Origin: Cymbidium sinense
Lineage: Eukaryota; Streptophyta; Magnoliopsida; Asparagales; Orchidaceae
Length of the DNA: 64,000 nucleotides
Reading direction: 5' to 3'
NCBI GenBank assembly: GCA_021442155.1
Contig: CM038222.1
Coordinates: 114,331,121-114,395,120, forward strand
Shown piece after piece: positions 22,598 through 34,060 of the stretch. Each line of letters begins with the position of its first letter. Position 1 is the stretch's first letter. The position numbers were made by a program, and so were the translations under genes. Below the pieces are notes generated by a model. That model worked only from the letters and a program-made list of their open reading frames with translations. It had not been told where the DNA came from and did not search any database.

Positions 22598-23175
22598 CGA
22601 GTTGTTTGGTTAGCTGGGTTAAGGGTGTTAAGTAAAATGAAACTTTAACTTTTTAGGTTTTTGGATTGTTGTAAATTAAACGTACAAAATATTTTGAGTG
22701 TATTTAAAATGCTTTGAATGATGATTTATGGTGTATTTGAAATTCACCCAATTTAAGCGAATTCAAAATATACCATTCGATATAAAATGACGACTGCTAC
22801 TGGCCGCCGCCAGCCACTACCTCTTGATCATCAGCTACCTTGCTGCCACCAACCACCATCGGCCTCTATCAACACCGCTGGCCGATTGTCAGCTATCGCT
22901 AGCCACTAGCTGACCAATGCCATCGGACACCGCCACCGCCACCCGCCGGCAGCAGATAGTTGGCGGCCTCTTAGCCACCACTACCGGCCGATCGTCGCCG
23001 CCGCCAACCACCACTGACTGCCGCCACTATCGAATATATTACATTATTCACTTCATCAAACAAGAAAAAATAAACTCCTACATTGATTGGATTTTTGGCA
23101 AAATAATTCTAAGTAATCTAAATAAATTACATTCGCTTTACATTGTATTCATTTATCAGACAACTAAACAACATC
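22598..23175. mobile_element. Possible non-autonomous DNA transposon with GCC-rich core
   Basis: Left end GAGTTGTTTGGTTAGCTGG (22599-22617) resembles the reverse complement of the right end near 23152-23173 (GATGTTGTTTAGTTGTCTGA). Between them, 22798-23035 is a sharply GC-rich patch made of CCACCG/GCCGCC-like triplets in an otherwise AT-rich stretch. The 90-codon plus frame through it (22917-23189) is a Thr/Arg/Pro-rich low-complexity product. I see no clear target duplication. The element call is tentative and the GC-rich patch is certain. Confidence 0.35.
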
Positions 23176-23189
23176 TTAATAGTTATTAA

Positions 23190-24365
23190 TCACATTGAAA
23201 TAGAAGCTAACCCTCTATTATTGTAAATAAAATAAACCTTTAAATTAAAAAAACCAATTATAAAAAGCATTGGGTAAATCATGCGGTAAATAGGAAGTAT
23301 GAAATAATAATTAACAAAAAGTTAGCAATTAAGTGAATGTAAACATATAGTAATCAACTAATTATTGCACAGTTAGCTCCAATATGTTGATATTTTATTA
23401 AGATTATTCTAATTCCTTCCAGAACAAATTTCAAACAGGACTTTCAGCTTGAACTTTGAAAGCCATAAAGCCACTGGCTCAAGATCAATTCTCTGGAATT
23501 AATAACAAGGAGTCAGCTAAAATTTTCAAGATATGAAGATCCAGCTTCCGATTAAAAATTCAAAAACATGCAACAAAATACTGCAAAATACCCAAAAAAA
23601 CCAAGAATCCCAATGCACAGACACCCTTTCCCTGGTATATCAACAACCCACATCCCCACCTATATGTTCTCTTCTACTCCGTAAAAATAATTATCTAATA
23701 TAAACAACATCAACCAAAAGCAAGGTGAACACTGAACTCCTTAGCTGGGTGTGGAGTTATAAAAATAAGAATTTTACGTAAAAATAGATTAACAAACAAA
23801 TATCTTAGAAAGGCAACAGGAGTAGCACATACTGAAAATCAAATAGAGAAAAATAGATTTAAATGATTTGGACATTAACAGCAAAAGATAAAAAATGCAC
23901 TACTAAATTAGAAGTTATGGAAAAAAAGATCCACTAAAATAATATTTTCGTAGTAGTGAAATAAAAATTAAAACCCAAGCTTACAGCACCGATTTAAGCA
24001 TAGAGGAACAGAAAAACTGCAACTTTACATTTTAATAGAAGCATTATACAAGTATAAAAAGTCACTAATATTTTCATTCTTCGAAGAACATTAAAGAAAT
24101 TTTGTAATAATAATACTGCCATCCAGCTAAGAAAGATTTTCACTATTTCACATGAATACATTTAATATTGAAAATTAGCTTGATGAGAGAGAAAAAGGAT
24201 GGGAGTTTTGAGGTGGATTATATGAGATCAAACAATTTCATGTAATCATCACACAAAAAAAGTCAACTGAAGCATCATGTCATGAGAACTCAAACTTTCA
24301 TTGTGCGCTAACATTACTGTATGCAGTCGAATATTCAATCATGGATCAGATATTACAAGTTTTTT
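23190..24365. other. AT-rich, no supported gene
   Basis: No coding or terminal-repeat signal. The composition (A-rich, intron-like) resembles 27.4-28.9 and 50.7-51.2 kb and could be intronic, but there is no evidence of splicing. Confidence 0.4.
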
Positions 24366-24540
24366 TAGACAACAACAATAATCTTTAATCCATTGATACT
24401 ATTATGTCAAATTCTCATCTAATTCAAGTATACTAAGATCATTTTTTATACATCTTAACTAAGTCTTTTAGGTCTACCTCTACCTTTCTTAACATAAGGC
24501 AAATCTAATGCATCTACTCTCTAATCGGTCAGACGACGCT

Positions 24541-24744
24541 TTATGTGGCCAAACCATCTAAAATCTCTAATCTTATCACTGAGCTACTCCAACTTTTTCC
24601 GAACATACTCATTTTGCATTCTATCTCTCGAGTAAAGCCACTCATCCACCTAAGCATCCTCATCTCTGTAACACTTAACTTAGTCTTATACTTCTCTTTT
24701 ATTGGCCAACATTCGCACCATAAGTCATTGCGTCTTACCACCAT
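24541..24744 (-). pseudogene. LINE copy 1: RT C-terminal region
   Basis: Minus frame with ECWPIKEKYKTKLSVTEMRM followed by LRWMSG. This is the highly conserved C-terminal segment of plant RTE LINE proteins (CWP.K......AEMRMLRWM.G.TR). It lies between the RT core and the GTT-rich tail and confirms orientation and near-complete 3' extent. Confidence 0.9.
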
Positions 24745-24882
24745 CTTATAAAATTTTCCTTAAGTTTAAGTGGAACTTTTCTATCACATAATAGGCGGAT
24801 GCATTCCTCCACTTCAACCATCCAACTTGAATTCTACTAATAACATCTCCATCTATTTCACCATCATTTTGAACAATAGAGC

Positions 24883-25744
24883 CTAAATATCAATCTCACT
24901 CTTATTAATGACTTGATCACCTAAAGTCACAACACTATCACTAAAACTTCTACAACTAAAATTACACTCCATAAATTCAGTTTTAGATCTACTTAAACGA
25001 AAACCTTTAGACTCTAAAGTTGACCTCCATAATTCAAGTTTCGTTGGACTCCCTCTAGTCTTATCAACAAGAAGAATGTCATCGAAAAAAAGCATACACC
25101 AAGGTACATCTTCTTGTAAATGCCTCGTAAGAACATCCATAACTAAAGTAAAAAAGATAAGGGCTTAATGTTGATCCTTGATGTAATCCAACGAAATAGG
25201 AAAATATTTTGTCAATCCTCCTTGTGTTTGGACACAAATAATGACTCTAGTATACATATCCTTAATGACTTGAATATAACAAATATTAACTCCTTTCGTT
25301 CTAAAACTCTCCAAAGAACATCTCTTGAGACTTTATCATAAGCTTTCTCTAAATCAATAAATATCATATGTAGATCCTTCTTACTTTCTCTATGCTTCTC
25401 TATTAAACCTCTTAACAAATGTATAGCATCCATAGTAGATCTACCGGCATGAAACCAAAGCGATTGTGAGAAACTTCGTATCACATCGTAACCTATGCTC
25501 AATTACTCTCTCCCATAATTTTAATGTATGACACATTAACTTAATTCTCTATAATTTGCACACTCTTGTGCATCACCTTTATTCTTAAATATAGGAACCA
25601 ATAGACTCTTTCTCCAGTCATCCATCTTTTAGTCTTTAAAATAACATTAAAAAGATTTGTAAGCCAAGAAATTCCTTGATCTCCTAAAAATTTCCACACA
25701 TCTATTGGAATATTATCCGGTCTGTCTGCTTTACCACATTTCAT
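24883..25744 (-). pseudogene. LINE copy 1: reverse transcriptase
   Basis: Three frame-shifted minus pieces cover the RT. 25541-25744 has KCGKADRPDNIPIDVWKFLG, the K..KA.GPD.IP.E.WK motif. 25212-25502 has [20 protein letters not shown] and the block-[16 protein letters not shown]. 24883-25140 has LFFDDILLVDKTR, the FADD box with Ala changed to Phe but both catalytic Asp kept (25078-25086), then SKTEFMECNF. The order and spacing are those of RTE/L1-type RT. It cannot be translated as one protein because of frameshifts. Confidence 0.92.
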
Positions 25745-26578
25745 TTTCTTTAAAGCTTCACTAACTTCAGATTTACTAATACGATGATAGAAATGAAATT
25801 CTCTATTTTTTGTTTAGGGTATTAAGGTTGCTAAAATCAATCGTACTTTCAGATCCTTCATTGAAAAGTTTATCAAAATATCTCATCCACCTATTTTCAA
25901 TATCTTTTTCTAAGAAAAGCACTTTATTATTTTCATCCTTAATACCCCTCACTTGAACTATGTCTTTACTTCTCCTATCTCTTTAATTAGCTAACTTATA
26001 CATACATCTTTCACCTTCTTTGGTATCCAATCTATTGTATAAATCACTAAAAGCTAGATTTTTTGTATCATATATTGCTTTCTTAGAATCTCTATGGACT
26101 ACTTTATATCTTTCTCAATTCTCTGAGATTTTACATCTAAATCAAGTTTTATAACAATGCTTCTTATTTCTTATCTTTTCTTGCACACTTTGACTCCACC
26201 AACTATTCTTATTAAAGAAGCTTTTCCTTTTGATTCTCCAAGCACATCTTTGCAACTTGCTTAATTTCACTTGATATTTTTCCCACATAACGTTAGCTTC
26301 TTTTATGAACACCCCAAATTCTAATATTTTGTAGCTTGCTCTTAAAATATTTTTATTTGTGTTCTTTAAGTGTCCCCATCTAATCTTAGGACAATAATTT
26401 AATTTATTTTTTCTCTTACAATCTTTCATATTAAAATCTAAAACTAATAGTCGATGTTAGGTACTTAAAATTTCACTTGGTATGACCTTACAATCTTTAC
26501 AATTTAAACGATCTATTTTTCTTATCAAAAAATAATCAATCGCATTTTACTAGATCCATTTTATAAGTAATAATATGT

Positions 26579-27170
26579 TCATCTCTTTCTTAAAAAAGTA
26601 TTAGCAACTACAAAATCATAAGCTAAAGCAAAATCTAATATAGTCTTACCTTCTTCATTAGTCACTCCAAATCCATAACCACCATGAATACTTTTAAAAT
26701 CTTCTACTACTCTACCAACATGTCCATTTAAATCTCCTCCAATAAGTACTTTTTCTTCAAGAGGTATCTGTAGTATTAATCCCTCTAATTCATTCCAAAA
26801 TTTTTCTTTTGTACTTACCTCCAAACCTACTTGAGGAGCATAGACACTTATAACATTGATAATCTTAGTATCAACAATAATCTTTAAAGTTATAATTCTA
26901 TCTCCACATCTATTAATATCTTATAACATTATCCTTCAAACTTTTATCTATAATCACACCTACACCATTTCTAGTTCGACTTTTACGAATACCAAAGTTT
27001 AAAACCTAAACTATCAATCTCCTTGGCCTTCTCACCAACCCATTTAGTTTCTTGAACACATAAAATATTTATCTTTCTATGAACCATAATATCTATTAAT
27101 TCCATTAATTTACTGTAAGAGTACCTATATTCCAAGATCCTAACCTAATTTTACTTTCATGGACTAACTT
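26579..27170 (-). pseudogene. LINE copy 1: APE-type endonuclease
   Basis: Minus strand begins near 27168 with RLGSWNIGTLT, the LGTWN start of APE-type nucleases that holds the conserved Asn. Later, 26579-26824 reads VLIGGDLNGHVGR, the GDFN/GDLN catalytic motif, with YGFGVTNEEGKTILDFA and VVANTFLRKR, all diagnostic of plant RTE endonuclease. The part between them is shredded by stops and small indels. Confidence 0.9.
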
Positions 27171-27392
27171 CTTTGCCGCATCCGTCCAAAATGTGGGAAC
27201 CCTTGCTTATTTAACGCACCCGGGCGCCGATGCGGCTCTAGCATATTTTCACGTATTCAAGCCATACAACGCTAAACTTCGAGGATGCCCTAACTGATGA
27301 TTTAAAGGATTCATGTCATGATTATTTCACAAATTTTCTGGGTCGACTACCGCAACCCTCCACTTTTTGCATCCGGACTTGGGACCGGTTAG

Positions 27393-28273
27393 AAGTTATA
27401 GATGAAAAAAATAATCTAAAAATTTTATTAAAAAAATCAAATTAAACATTTGCGGACATACAAACATAAATATTTAAAACAATTAAAAAAAAGACTAAAC
27501 TAATTACAAAAACAATATCCTTCATGCAAAGACTAAATTGATGGATACCACCATATCTGCTAAAAGGATATTCCATCCCAATACAGTATAGAAGTCAATA
27601 GCGTTTTCTTCAGTAAAACATGCGACAACATCAAAAAAGAAAATATGCGAAAGAGCCTCCTCCTTGAAGGAGCCAAAGACTCATCCATTCTACTTGTACA
27701 AAGAAAAATGCCAACGTTGGCGATGAGTAAAGAGTAAGACACTTTGTCCAGAAGAAAATATTCAAGATTGCAACACTTTATTAAACATTTCAATATTAAA
27801 TTTTATTTTGATGCAAGTAATGGACTCTGGGTCAACTAGTTCCATAGGACAGTACCGACTATTTTAAACGTCATAAACATTTTGTAGTCAGTAATCAACT
27901 TATGAACAAGCGAATGATACTTTTGTGGTTATGTATAAAACATGATTAATAAAATATTGAGTTAAGATTGCATTCTGCCATCTTTGAAAGTGAGGATCTT
28001 TAAAATAAATCATTGCTATAAGATTAGTGTTCATACCTACATTTTGACAAAAAAATTTTAAATCGACCAAATTATCTTGATTAAAGAATGTTTGTTATCT
28101 ATATAATAGTTGCAATAAATTCCATCTATTTCACTATTTCTATGTTTGAGGAGCTACAACCACTCAGTTTGTTTTCAGCACTATCATTAAGGCAAAAGGA
28201 TTCAAATCAGTTAAGCAACAGGAAGGATCAACTAGTTTCAAAATAATATATATATCAAAATAGAAAGACTCAC
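27393..28273. other. AT-rich, probable intron-like sequence
   Basis: No coding signal. It lies directly downstream, on minus, of the exon at 28274-28453 and starts at that exon's splice donor, so the exon-proximal part is expected to be intron. Confidence 0.4.
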
Positions 28274-28453
28274 CTGTGAATCCAGATTAACTTCAGCAGC
28301 AGCACCAAAAACAGCATCACCTTCCTCCATTGCTCCTATTGCTATTGCTTTAACTGCCTTGGGTTCCAAGTCATCAGACACGGCCACTTTTGATTGCATT
28401 GCTTCCTTGATCCATCTTTGTTGCTCTGTTAGTACAGCTTCACGTTTCCGGCT
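28274..28453 (-). CDS. Isolated 60-codon host-gene exon (minus)
   Basis: A 180-nt fully open segment with balanced, coding-like composition. On minus it is preceded by a CCATGTCCAG acceptor and followed by the consensus donor CAG|GTGAGT. Both junctions are phase 0. The product starts SRKREAVLTEQQRWIKEAMQ and continues with DDLEPKAVKAIAIGAMEEGD and AAAEVNLDSQ. It is a soluble, charged, helix-prone peptide rich in Ala and Glu. I do not recognise the family and name no function. It is the only segment in the window that looks like an intact cellular coding exon. I could not find its flanking exons, which may lie outside the window or be separated by the surrounding transposons. A captured exon is also possible. 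Confidence 0.6.
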
Positions 28454-28865
28454 CTGGACATGGATATAGTCGAACATTTAATAAGAAGCATAAGCCATGC
28501 ACTTTAAGCTATCACATTATTTATTTAAGATGTCTTAGATATTGATGTTGCATTTAATACTTAATTGAAACAATGAAATGTGATGGCACTTTTCATGTGC
28601 TTTGTGATTAAAGAATATTTTGATGATTCCCTAAAAAAATAGCATAAAAAGAAATAAGATCAAGCTAATCAGCATTCTGAAAGGATATGAGTATTAGAGA
28701 GGTAGCAAAGAAGGCTGAAATGAGTAAAATAAGCAGGATAAGAGAATGCTAAAATGAACATACATAAAACAATGAATGATGAAATAACAATTATCGTACC
28801 AGAGAAAGCAGAAAAGTAAAATACTCCTCACTCGGTAAAGTCAATACATTTTAAAAATCATTTCT
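28454..28865. other. No supported gene
   Basis: AT-rich sequence between the host-like exon and the broken 3' edge of Tat-like element B. Part may be intron. The element's truncation point is somewhere near 28.87 kb. Confidence 0.4.
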
Positions 28866-29447
28866 TAGTTATCTATCATGCAATATCAGCCTGACAAGAA
28901 TATCCTAAATGATGTGTGCTTCTCATCTTCAGGAGCCATCTTAATTTGGTTGTATCCCGATAATCCATCTATGATCGAGAACATGTCATAGTTCTAAGTG
29001 TTGTTCACTAATAATTCTAATATTGAAAGCAAAAAAGTCATCTTCTAGGCATGCCTTATTTAGGTCCCGGAAGTCAATGCAAAGATAAATTTGGTCATTC
29101 TTCTTCCTAACTAGGATAATGTTGGCTATCCAATCTACATACTTCTCCCGGATGAAGTCTGCTTCGATCAGCTTCTTAGTTTCTGCAATTATCTGTTCTT
29201 CAATTTCCAATCTCATTCGCCTAGGAGCTTTCTTAGCAGGCATCACATCTGATTGAATGACAAGTTTATGAACTTCTACATCAAGGGATAAGCCTGACAT
29301 TTTAAAATATGTCCAGACAAAATAATCCTTGAATTCACAACGTAGCATTTTTAGCTTTTTGACTTTCTCATCAGGTAGAAGGGCACTGATGAAAGTTGGA
29401 CGGGGATCATTTTCAGCTCCTAGGTTGATTTCTTTGAGTTCATCCAT
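28866..29447 (-). pseudogene. Tat-like element B: reverse transcriptase N-terminal half
   Basis: The minus frame 28986-29447 has ENDPRPTFISALL, KDYFVWTYFKMSGL, APRRMRLEIEEQII and then WIANIILVRKKNDQI plus CIDFRDLNKAC. These are the linker and first palm motifs of Tat-type gypsy RT (DPRPTFIS; W.ANIV.V.KKNG; CVDFRDLN). In another frame it continues as MFSIIDGLSGYNQIKMAPED (about 28915-28975), the catalytic-Asp D..SGYNQI motif, and fades near 28.87 kb. The YVDD half, RNase H and integrase are missing. This is a real 3' truncation, because the sequence beyond is unrelated. Confidence 0.92.
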
Positions 29448-30660
29448 GGTAGCTATTTGTCAACCATCTTCGAGTTCTTCATGTGTAGGCTTGGCTTCTA
29501 CTTCATCATTTATGAGAAGAATTTCATGGAGAGCATCTTCTTCGTCACTATTAGTTTCGATCTCAACTTCTATTATATTATAACATGCTTTATTTTGATG
29601 AGATTTGTGGATGAACCCAAGACCTTTAGTGATAAACTTATTACTTCTTCGTGATGCTTGAGGACTTCTTTGACTCCACATCCTGTTAAATATTTGAGTT
29701 CTATATTTAGTAGTCCCAATATGAATTCTAAACTTATGCATCATTCTTTGCAATTTCTGTGAATAGTATATTAGTATTCTTGTTGGCACTATCTCATCAG
29801 AATTTTTATATTGAGTAGGCTGCTCAAAATTGTGAGATTTAGACTCTTCATATTTGTAAAATAGAGTTCCTGTTTTACCACTCTCACTCAACGGTGACAC
29901 ATAGAATGTTATCAATTCTTTAATATTATGAGCCTCCAGTAAAGTAATTTCTTTAAAGTACTGCTGAGGGATGGGTATAATTTTGAAGGAGTCCTTTAAC
30001 ACTGCCAAATGAGATATCTTTCTTTTTGGGATCATTTGAACTCTATTTTTATAAGTAAATTCAAAGTCATGTTTGAATCAGAATCACTTATTTCATACTT
30101 TGCCTTTCTTGAAAATTTATAAGTTTCCTTAGGTTTGACAGGAATATCTTCTTCTTCTTGTGTGTCACTTCCCAAGTGAGGAACTGATCTTTTTGATTTA
30201 GATGTAAAGTCAAGTGCTTTAGGGAGAACTGACATTGCCTTCTTTCTTCCTCTTTGCTTTTGCTCTTTCACTTTGTGGAATTGCTTTTTAGTTCCTGAAG
30301 TGGATGCTACTGCTTCAAGAGGCTCTGTTGGCTTAGGCTCTTTAGGGATGAAGTACTTTGAATCTTTATAAATCTTTGCTTTAGGGATAGACAATGGTTG
30401 TATGTTGTTAGGAATTCTAAACTCTTCTCCATCTTTTAGATGCTTCATACACTGATGCATAGTTAATTGGACCATGCCATACTCATGTAGCCATGGTTGA
30501 CCCAAGAGAGCTCTAAATGATGTATCGACATCGAGTACATGAAACTTGGCTTCTGTATATAAATCTCAAAACTTGAGTGGAAGAATAAAAGAACCTAGGG
30601 TTTTCTGCTCTTTTTCATTAAAACCATGAACCATCAACTTATCTCTCCCAAGATGTTGGA
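29448..30660 (-). pseudogene. Tat-like element B: protease-to-RT linker
   Basis: Readable minus pieces: DKLMVHGFNEKEQKTLGSFI (about 30580-30640), the .V.GFNQ..Q...G.I.L motif that follows Tat proteases, and LLGQPWLHEYGMVQLTMHQC (30032-30520), the LGRPWLH..G.VPSTLHQC landmark. A long Lys/Pro-rich and acidic spacer then runs to the RT. The expected catalytic VDGGSAVN-type protease core should sit just upstream (about 30650-30690) but is absent: the frame passes from NRPLYVTTESDGISTNR to a stop and then GFN. This suggests a small internal deletion that removed the active site. Confidence 0.8.
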
Positions 30661-31740
30661 TGTCAGGTGATAATCCTCTTATCGGTTGGTCGAGATGCCA
30701 TCACTCTCTGTAGTAACATATAGAGGACGGTTGTGATCTGCTGTTCCCAACATAAGATCTTCTTCATAAAATGTGATTACTGAGAGATCTTGAGCTTGCA
30801 ATGATTCAGTCATGTATTTTTTAGCAAAATATGCTTCATAACTTCTCAGATTTTTCAGAGCATGTATCAAAGTTTCTCGGAGGTCTTTTGACATTAAGAG
30901 AGCCTAATACACATTCATTTGTGCATGGATCTTTCTTAGATGTGATATAATATTATAGTCTATCATTTCGCTTGATTTAGGCTTCATTCTAGGATTTTTG
31001 GGAATGATATCTTCGTTGAATTCAATTTATTTATCTTTATCTTTATTTATATTTCCCTTCTTTGATGAAGGTAGTAAGAATTTACCACTTCTCAACAGAA
31101 CTTAAATCACCTTATCTTGCTCAGATTCTTCTGAAGAGGTAGTTTCTTCAAATTCTCTTCTTATTCTGAAGGATTGACCAAATGGGCTAGACTCATTTTT
31201 CAACTTCATATATTTCATGCGTGATGATATCGATGAGTCTAACTCTTCTCCATCAGGAAAATATAGATATTCATCTGAACTGTTATTGTCTTGTTGAGTC
31301 ATTAAACAAAATTTAGAAGTTAACTCCTCAGGCTCTTCTTACTTTCCTGATAAGAATTTTGATAGGTTGGTCGAGTCTGTTTGACTACCCTTGACATTTT
31401 GAAGTAACTGATGCTGAAGAATATCTGACATCATGTAGATGATTCGACATGTCTCTACTGGATAATATTCATCATTATCTTCTTCATCCAATTCAACATT
31501 ATCTTCTTCATCCGATTCAATAATGCGAAGTTTAGGCATAAAGTCTGCAAGCCTAAATGGTTATCTTGTCAGCTGGTGATACTCTTCTAAATTGTTAATG
31601 ATCTTTTGGGTTGTAGTTCTCTTCTTGATCTTCTTTTTCTTAGCCAACTTCTTTGATTTATGAGGCCTGTGTTTAGTAGACTGCTTCTCGTGCTGTGATG
31701 AAGTAGCCTTATCAAAATGCCACTAAGAAGCCCAAATACT
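30661..31740 (-). pseudogene. Tat-like element B: region before protease
   Basis: Minus frames include 30679-30894, with VITFYEEDLMLGTADHNRPL. This is the ITF.DEDL.LG...HNRPL motif directly ahead of the Tat protease. Strongly acidic low-complexity pieces follow at 31102-31302 and 31339-31539 (SDEEDNVELDEEDNDEY). The acidic spacer is also partly present in element A outside the window edge. No enzymatic residues are identified here. Confidence 0.7.
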
Positions 31741-32390
31741 TCATTTAGACATCTCTTTTAAGTCCAATATAGGTTCAAGTGGTGATTTCCACATAACACT
31801 AAGGACATTTTTTAGTTGCTTCAGCATTTTCAAGATCTTTTTAGAGATAACTGTTTCCCATTCTTTAGTCTGAACTGATTTCTCCTTCTTTTTATCTTTG
31901 ATGGATGTTACGGAAAAGAATGTAATCATCATTGTAGACTCTCTTTTAGGGTTGACTAGAACACTGTCATATAATATAAATTCATCTCGTTGATACTTCC
32001 TTTCTAGCCAATCTTTGAAGACATAATAATATTCGATAAGATGACTGATCATCCGATGATAGGGAGAGTAATTTGGATTACTGACTGATTAACTTTTCAA
32101 GCCTTTTAATTTTTGGTAATTGTAAATCTATTTTGACTGCTAGCCGAAATAATTTAGCCACACTGTCCCTTCTAAAGGAATAATCTTTGTTAATTTTTTC
32201 TTTAAGAGATGGTCGCATTCGCTCATCATCTCTTATTGCTTGTTTTGGACGCTCCCTACCACTTGAAAAAGTCTGAGGTTTATCATTACCTCCTAATACC
32301 AATTTTGGCTGTGGATTAGAATAGATAGGATTATTTCCCTTATCATCATTGTACATCGGCTACTTTCTTTTATCCATATTATATATCACC
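31741..32390 (-). pseudogene. Tat-like element B: gag C-terminal/zinc-knuckle-like part
   Basis: Homologous to 1-700 of element A. The minus translation gives SPYHRMISHLIEYYYVFKDW where the family has CPYHR..SHP.E.C.VFK.W. Both zinc-ligand Cys are replaced (Ser and Tyr) while the first His is kept, the opposite lesion to element A. Upstream, 32078-32356 has IRDDERMRPSLKEKINKDYS and FRRDSVAKLF, equivalent to the YSF....V..LF helix. Non-functional as read. Confidence 0.8.
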
Positions 32391-33443
32391 CACTTTTCAC
32401 CGTTTGAGCTATAGGAAGTGTCATGAGTTTCATTTATTCTTGAGTCTAAAGGTTTATTTCTCTTTGCTTTATCTACATAGACTTTAGAATTAGGGCGATT
32501 CAGCTTTTCAAATTTGGCCACCTTATCAAGCAAGTCCTAGAATGTTGCAATTGATGTCATACATAGAAATGGTATCATTTTATCATCCATATTGCACATT
32601 AGAAATTTGATCGCATGTTCTTCTTTTAATTATTGTTCACATTTCATGCTTAGGTTACGCCAACAACTTATGAATTTTATCACTGACTTATCTTTTCTCC
32701 TTTTCAGTAAGGCAATGTCAGTGATTGTTATTTTCACAACTGCACTGGCGAACCTCTTCATGAATATCGTCTCTAACTCAGCAAAGGTTTTAACCGAATC
32801 ATTCGGTAATTCTTGCATACCACTCGAAAGCAGCTGAAGTCAGGCTACTGACGAACTTATAGAAAAATAGTGCTCCATTCCCTCCTGTATTACTACAAGT
32901 AGCCTTAAATTGGGCTAGATGTTGCTTTGAGTTACCAAGCCCACTAAAAGTATTAAATTTTGGCACCAAGTATCCTTTCGGGTACGACACTTGATCATAT
33001 TCAGCTGGGTAAGGGCGACCTTTGCTCACCCACTTTTTAGCTTGCTCTAAAGCTATAACTGCATTTATCTTTTTATTGATTATTATTTCTAGCTGAGCAG
33101 TTGTTACCATTTCTGGTGTGCCAGCCATATTTTGAATTATTGGTTGAAGAGGTAGTTGGTTAACTTTATTCCTTGCTTCAGGTGTAGCATGTACTGCAAG
33201 AACTTTAGGTACCAGAGTGACTGGTGGTATAAAAGTTATATTATTATCTACCTGTTGATTAGCAGATGAAACAAGTGCTACAATTGATGTGATATTCTTT
33301 TGCAACATCTCCATCATGATATTCATTTGTACCATCATATCATTCATCTTGGTACCAAGCTGTGTAATTTTCTTATCTTTGACTTTCATTTGACGTTGCA
33401 TTTCTCTTTTCTCTCTTGCTAGTGTCATAGCATCAATAAGCAC
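32391..33443 (-). pseudogene. Tat-like element B: gag core domain
   Basis: The longest minus frame of the element (32799-33443, 214 codons). It begins with a Lys/Met-rich helix (KMNDMMVQMNIMMEMLQKN), then a Val/Pro-rich linker. The capsid core follows with YPKGYLVPKFNTFSGLGN, FKATCSNTGGNGALFFY and FEWYARI. A one-base shift later it resumes at 32630-32818 with ELPNDSVKTFAELETIFMKR. The final FLG.IDDKI...LCIASI-like helix lies near 32520-32640 in degraded form. The match to element A is close over the whole domain, so each can guide reading of the other. Broken only by a few indels and stops. Confidence 0.9.
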
Positions 33444-34060
33444 AGGCTCTTCTTCTTCCTATATTTCTTATTGTTGACCTGCTCCTTGCTCATCTTCAGG
33501 GGAAGAACTTGACTGTCCTTCTCCTTGTGCATTTGCAGGGACAGTTGTTGCTTGGTCTGACCGACGACGCTGATTATAAAAGCATGTACCAGGCTGATCA
33601 TTTTCTGGTTTAATCATATAAACAGCTTCAACACCCATGAACTCTTTCTCATTTTGCTCTTGTTCTTCTTCCTCTTCAATAGAGATTGAAGATCCATCTT
33701 CTATTTGCTTCTGTGAAGACCCTTCTTCATAAATTTCAAATTCAAGTTCAAGTTTCCTAAATTCATGTTGCTGCTGATGGTACTGAGTGGAGAGTTCATC
33801 TATATCTCTAACCATATAGATGATTTCTACTTTCATAGTGTCTTCTTCATCACCTTCTTTTTGCACATAAATTTCTGATCGATATTTTTAGTGGATCTCT
33901 AGTTCAATGTGCAGAACAAATACTTCTTCCATTAAAGGACTGCGATCAAAATCAACCTTCTCTTGCGGGGGTGAATCTGATCGATGATGGGATCCCTTAG
34001 AGGATTCTCCAGGGTGTCGACCGACATGTCTTTCATCTGTGATATCCCTTCTTTTGGGTA
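33444..34060 (-). pseudogene. Tat-like element B: acidic gag N-terminal linker
   Basis: The minus frame 33468-33866 (132 codons) is Glu/Gln-rich (EFEIYEEGSS..QIEDGSSISIEEEEEQEQNEKE), with YQPGTCFYNQRR-like and Gly/Gln-rich ends. It matches the position of the degraded acidic stretch at 1.75-2.0 kb of element A. Probably disordered, with no known activity. Confidence 0.6.

Larger units (their letters stand above)
24368..27392 (-). mobile_element. RTE-type LINE, copy 1 (minus)
   Basis: A ~3.0-kb LINE on minus. Its 5' end at about 27392 (GGTCCCAAGTCCGGATGC) matches the 5' end of the plus copy at 51367. Its 3' end at 24368-24400 has the simple TTGTTGTTGTCT tail typical of plant RTE elements. Domains in order: APE-type endonuclease (about 27160-26580), linker, RT (about 25745-24880) and a C-terminal MRMLRWM segment (about 24680). 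It lacks LTRs and encodes no gag. Frames are broken by many stops. The two copies have different flanks, so they are independent insertions. Confidence 0.92.

Noticed and set aside
29329..29654. Ser-rich plus ORFs over element B.
   Set aside because: Antisense shadows of the conserved minus-strand RT and linker frames.
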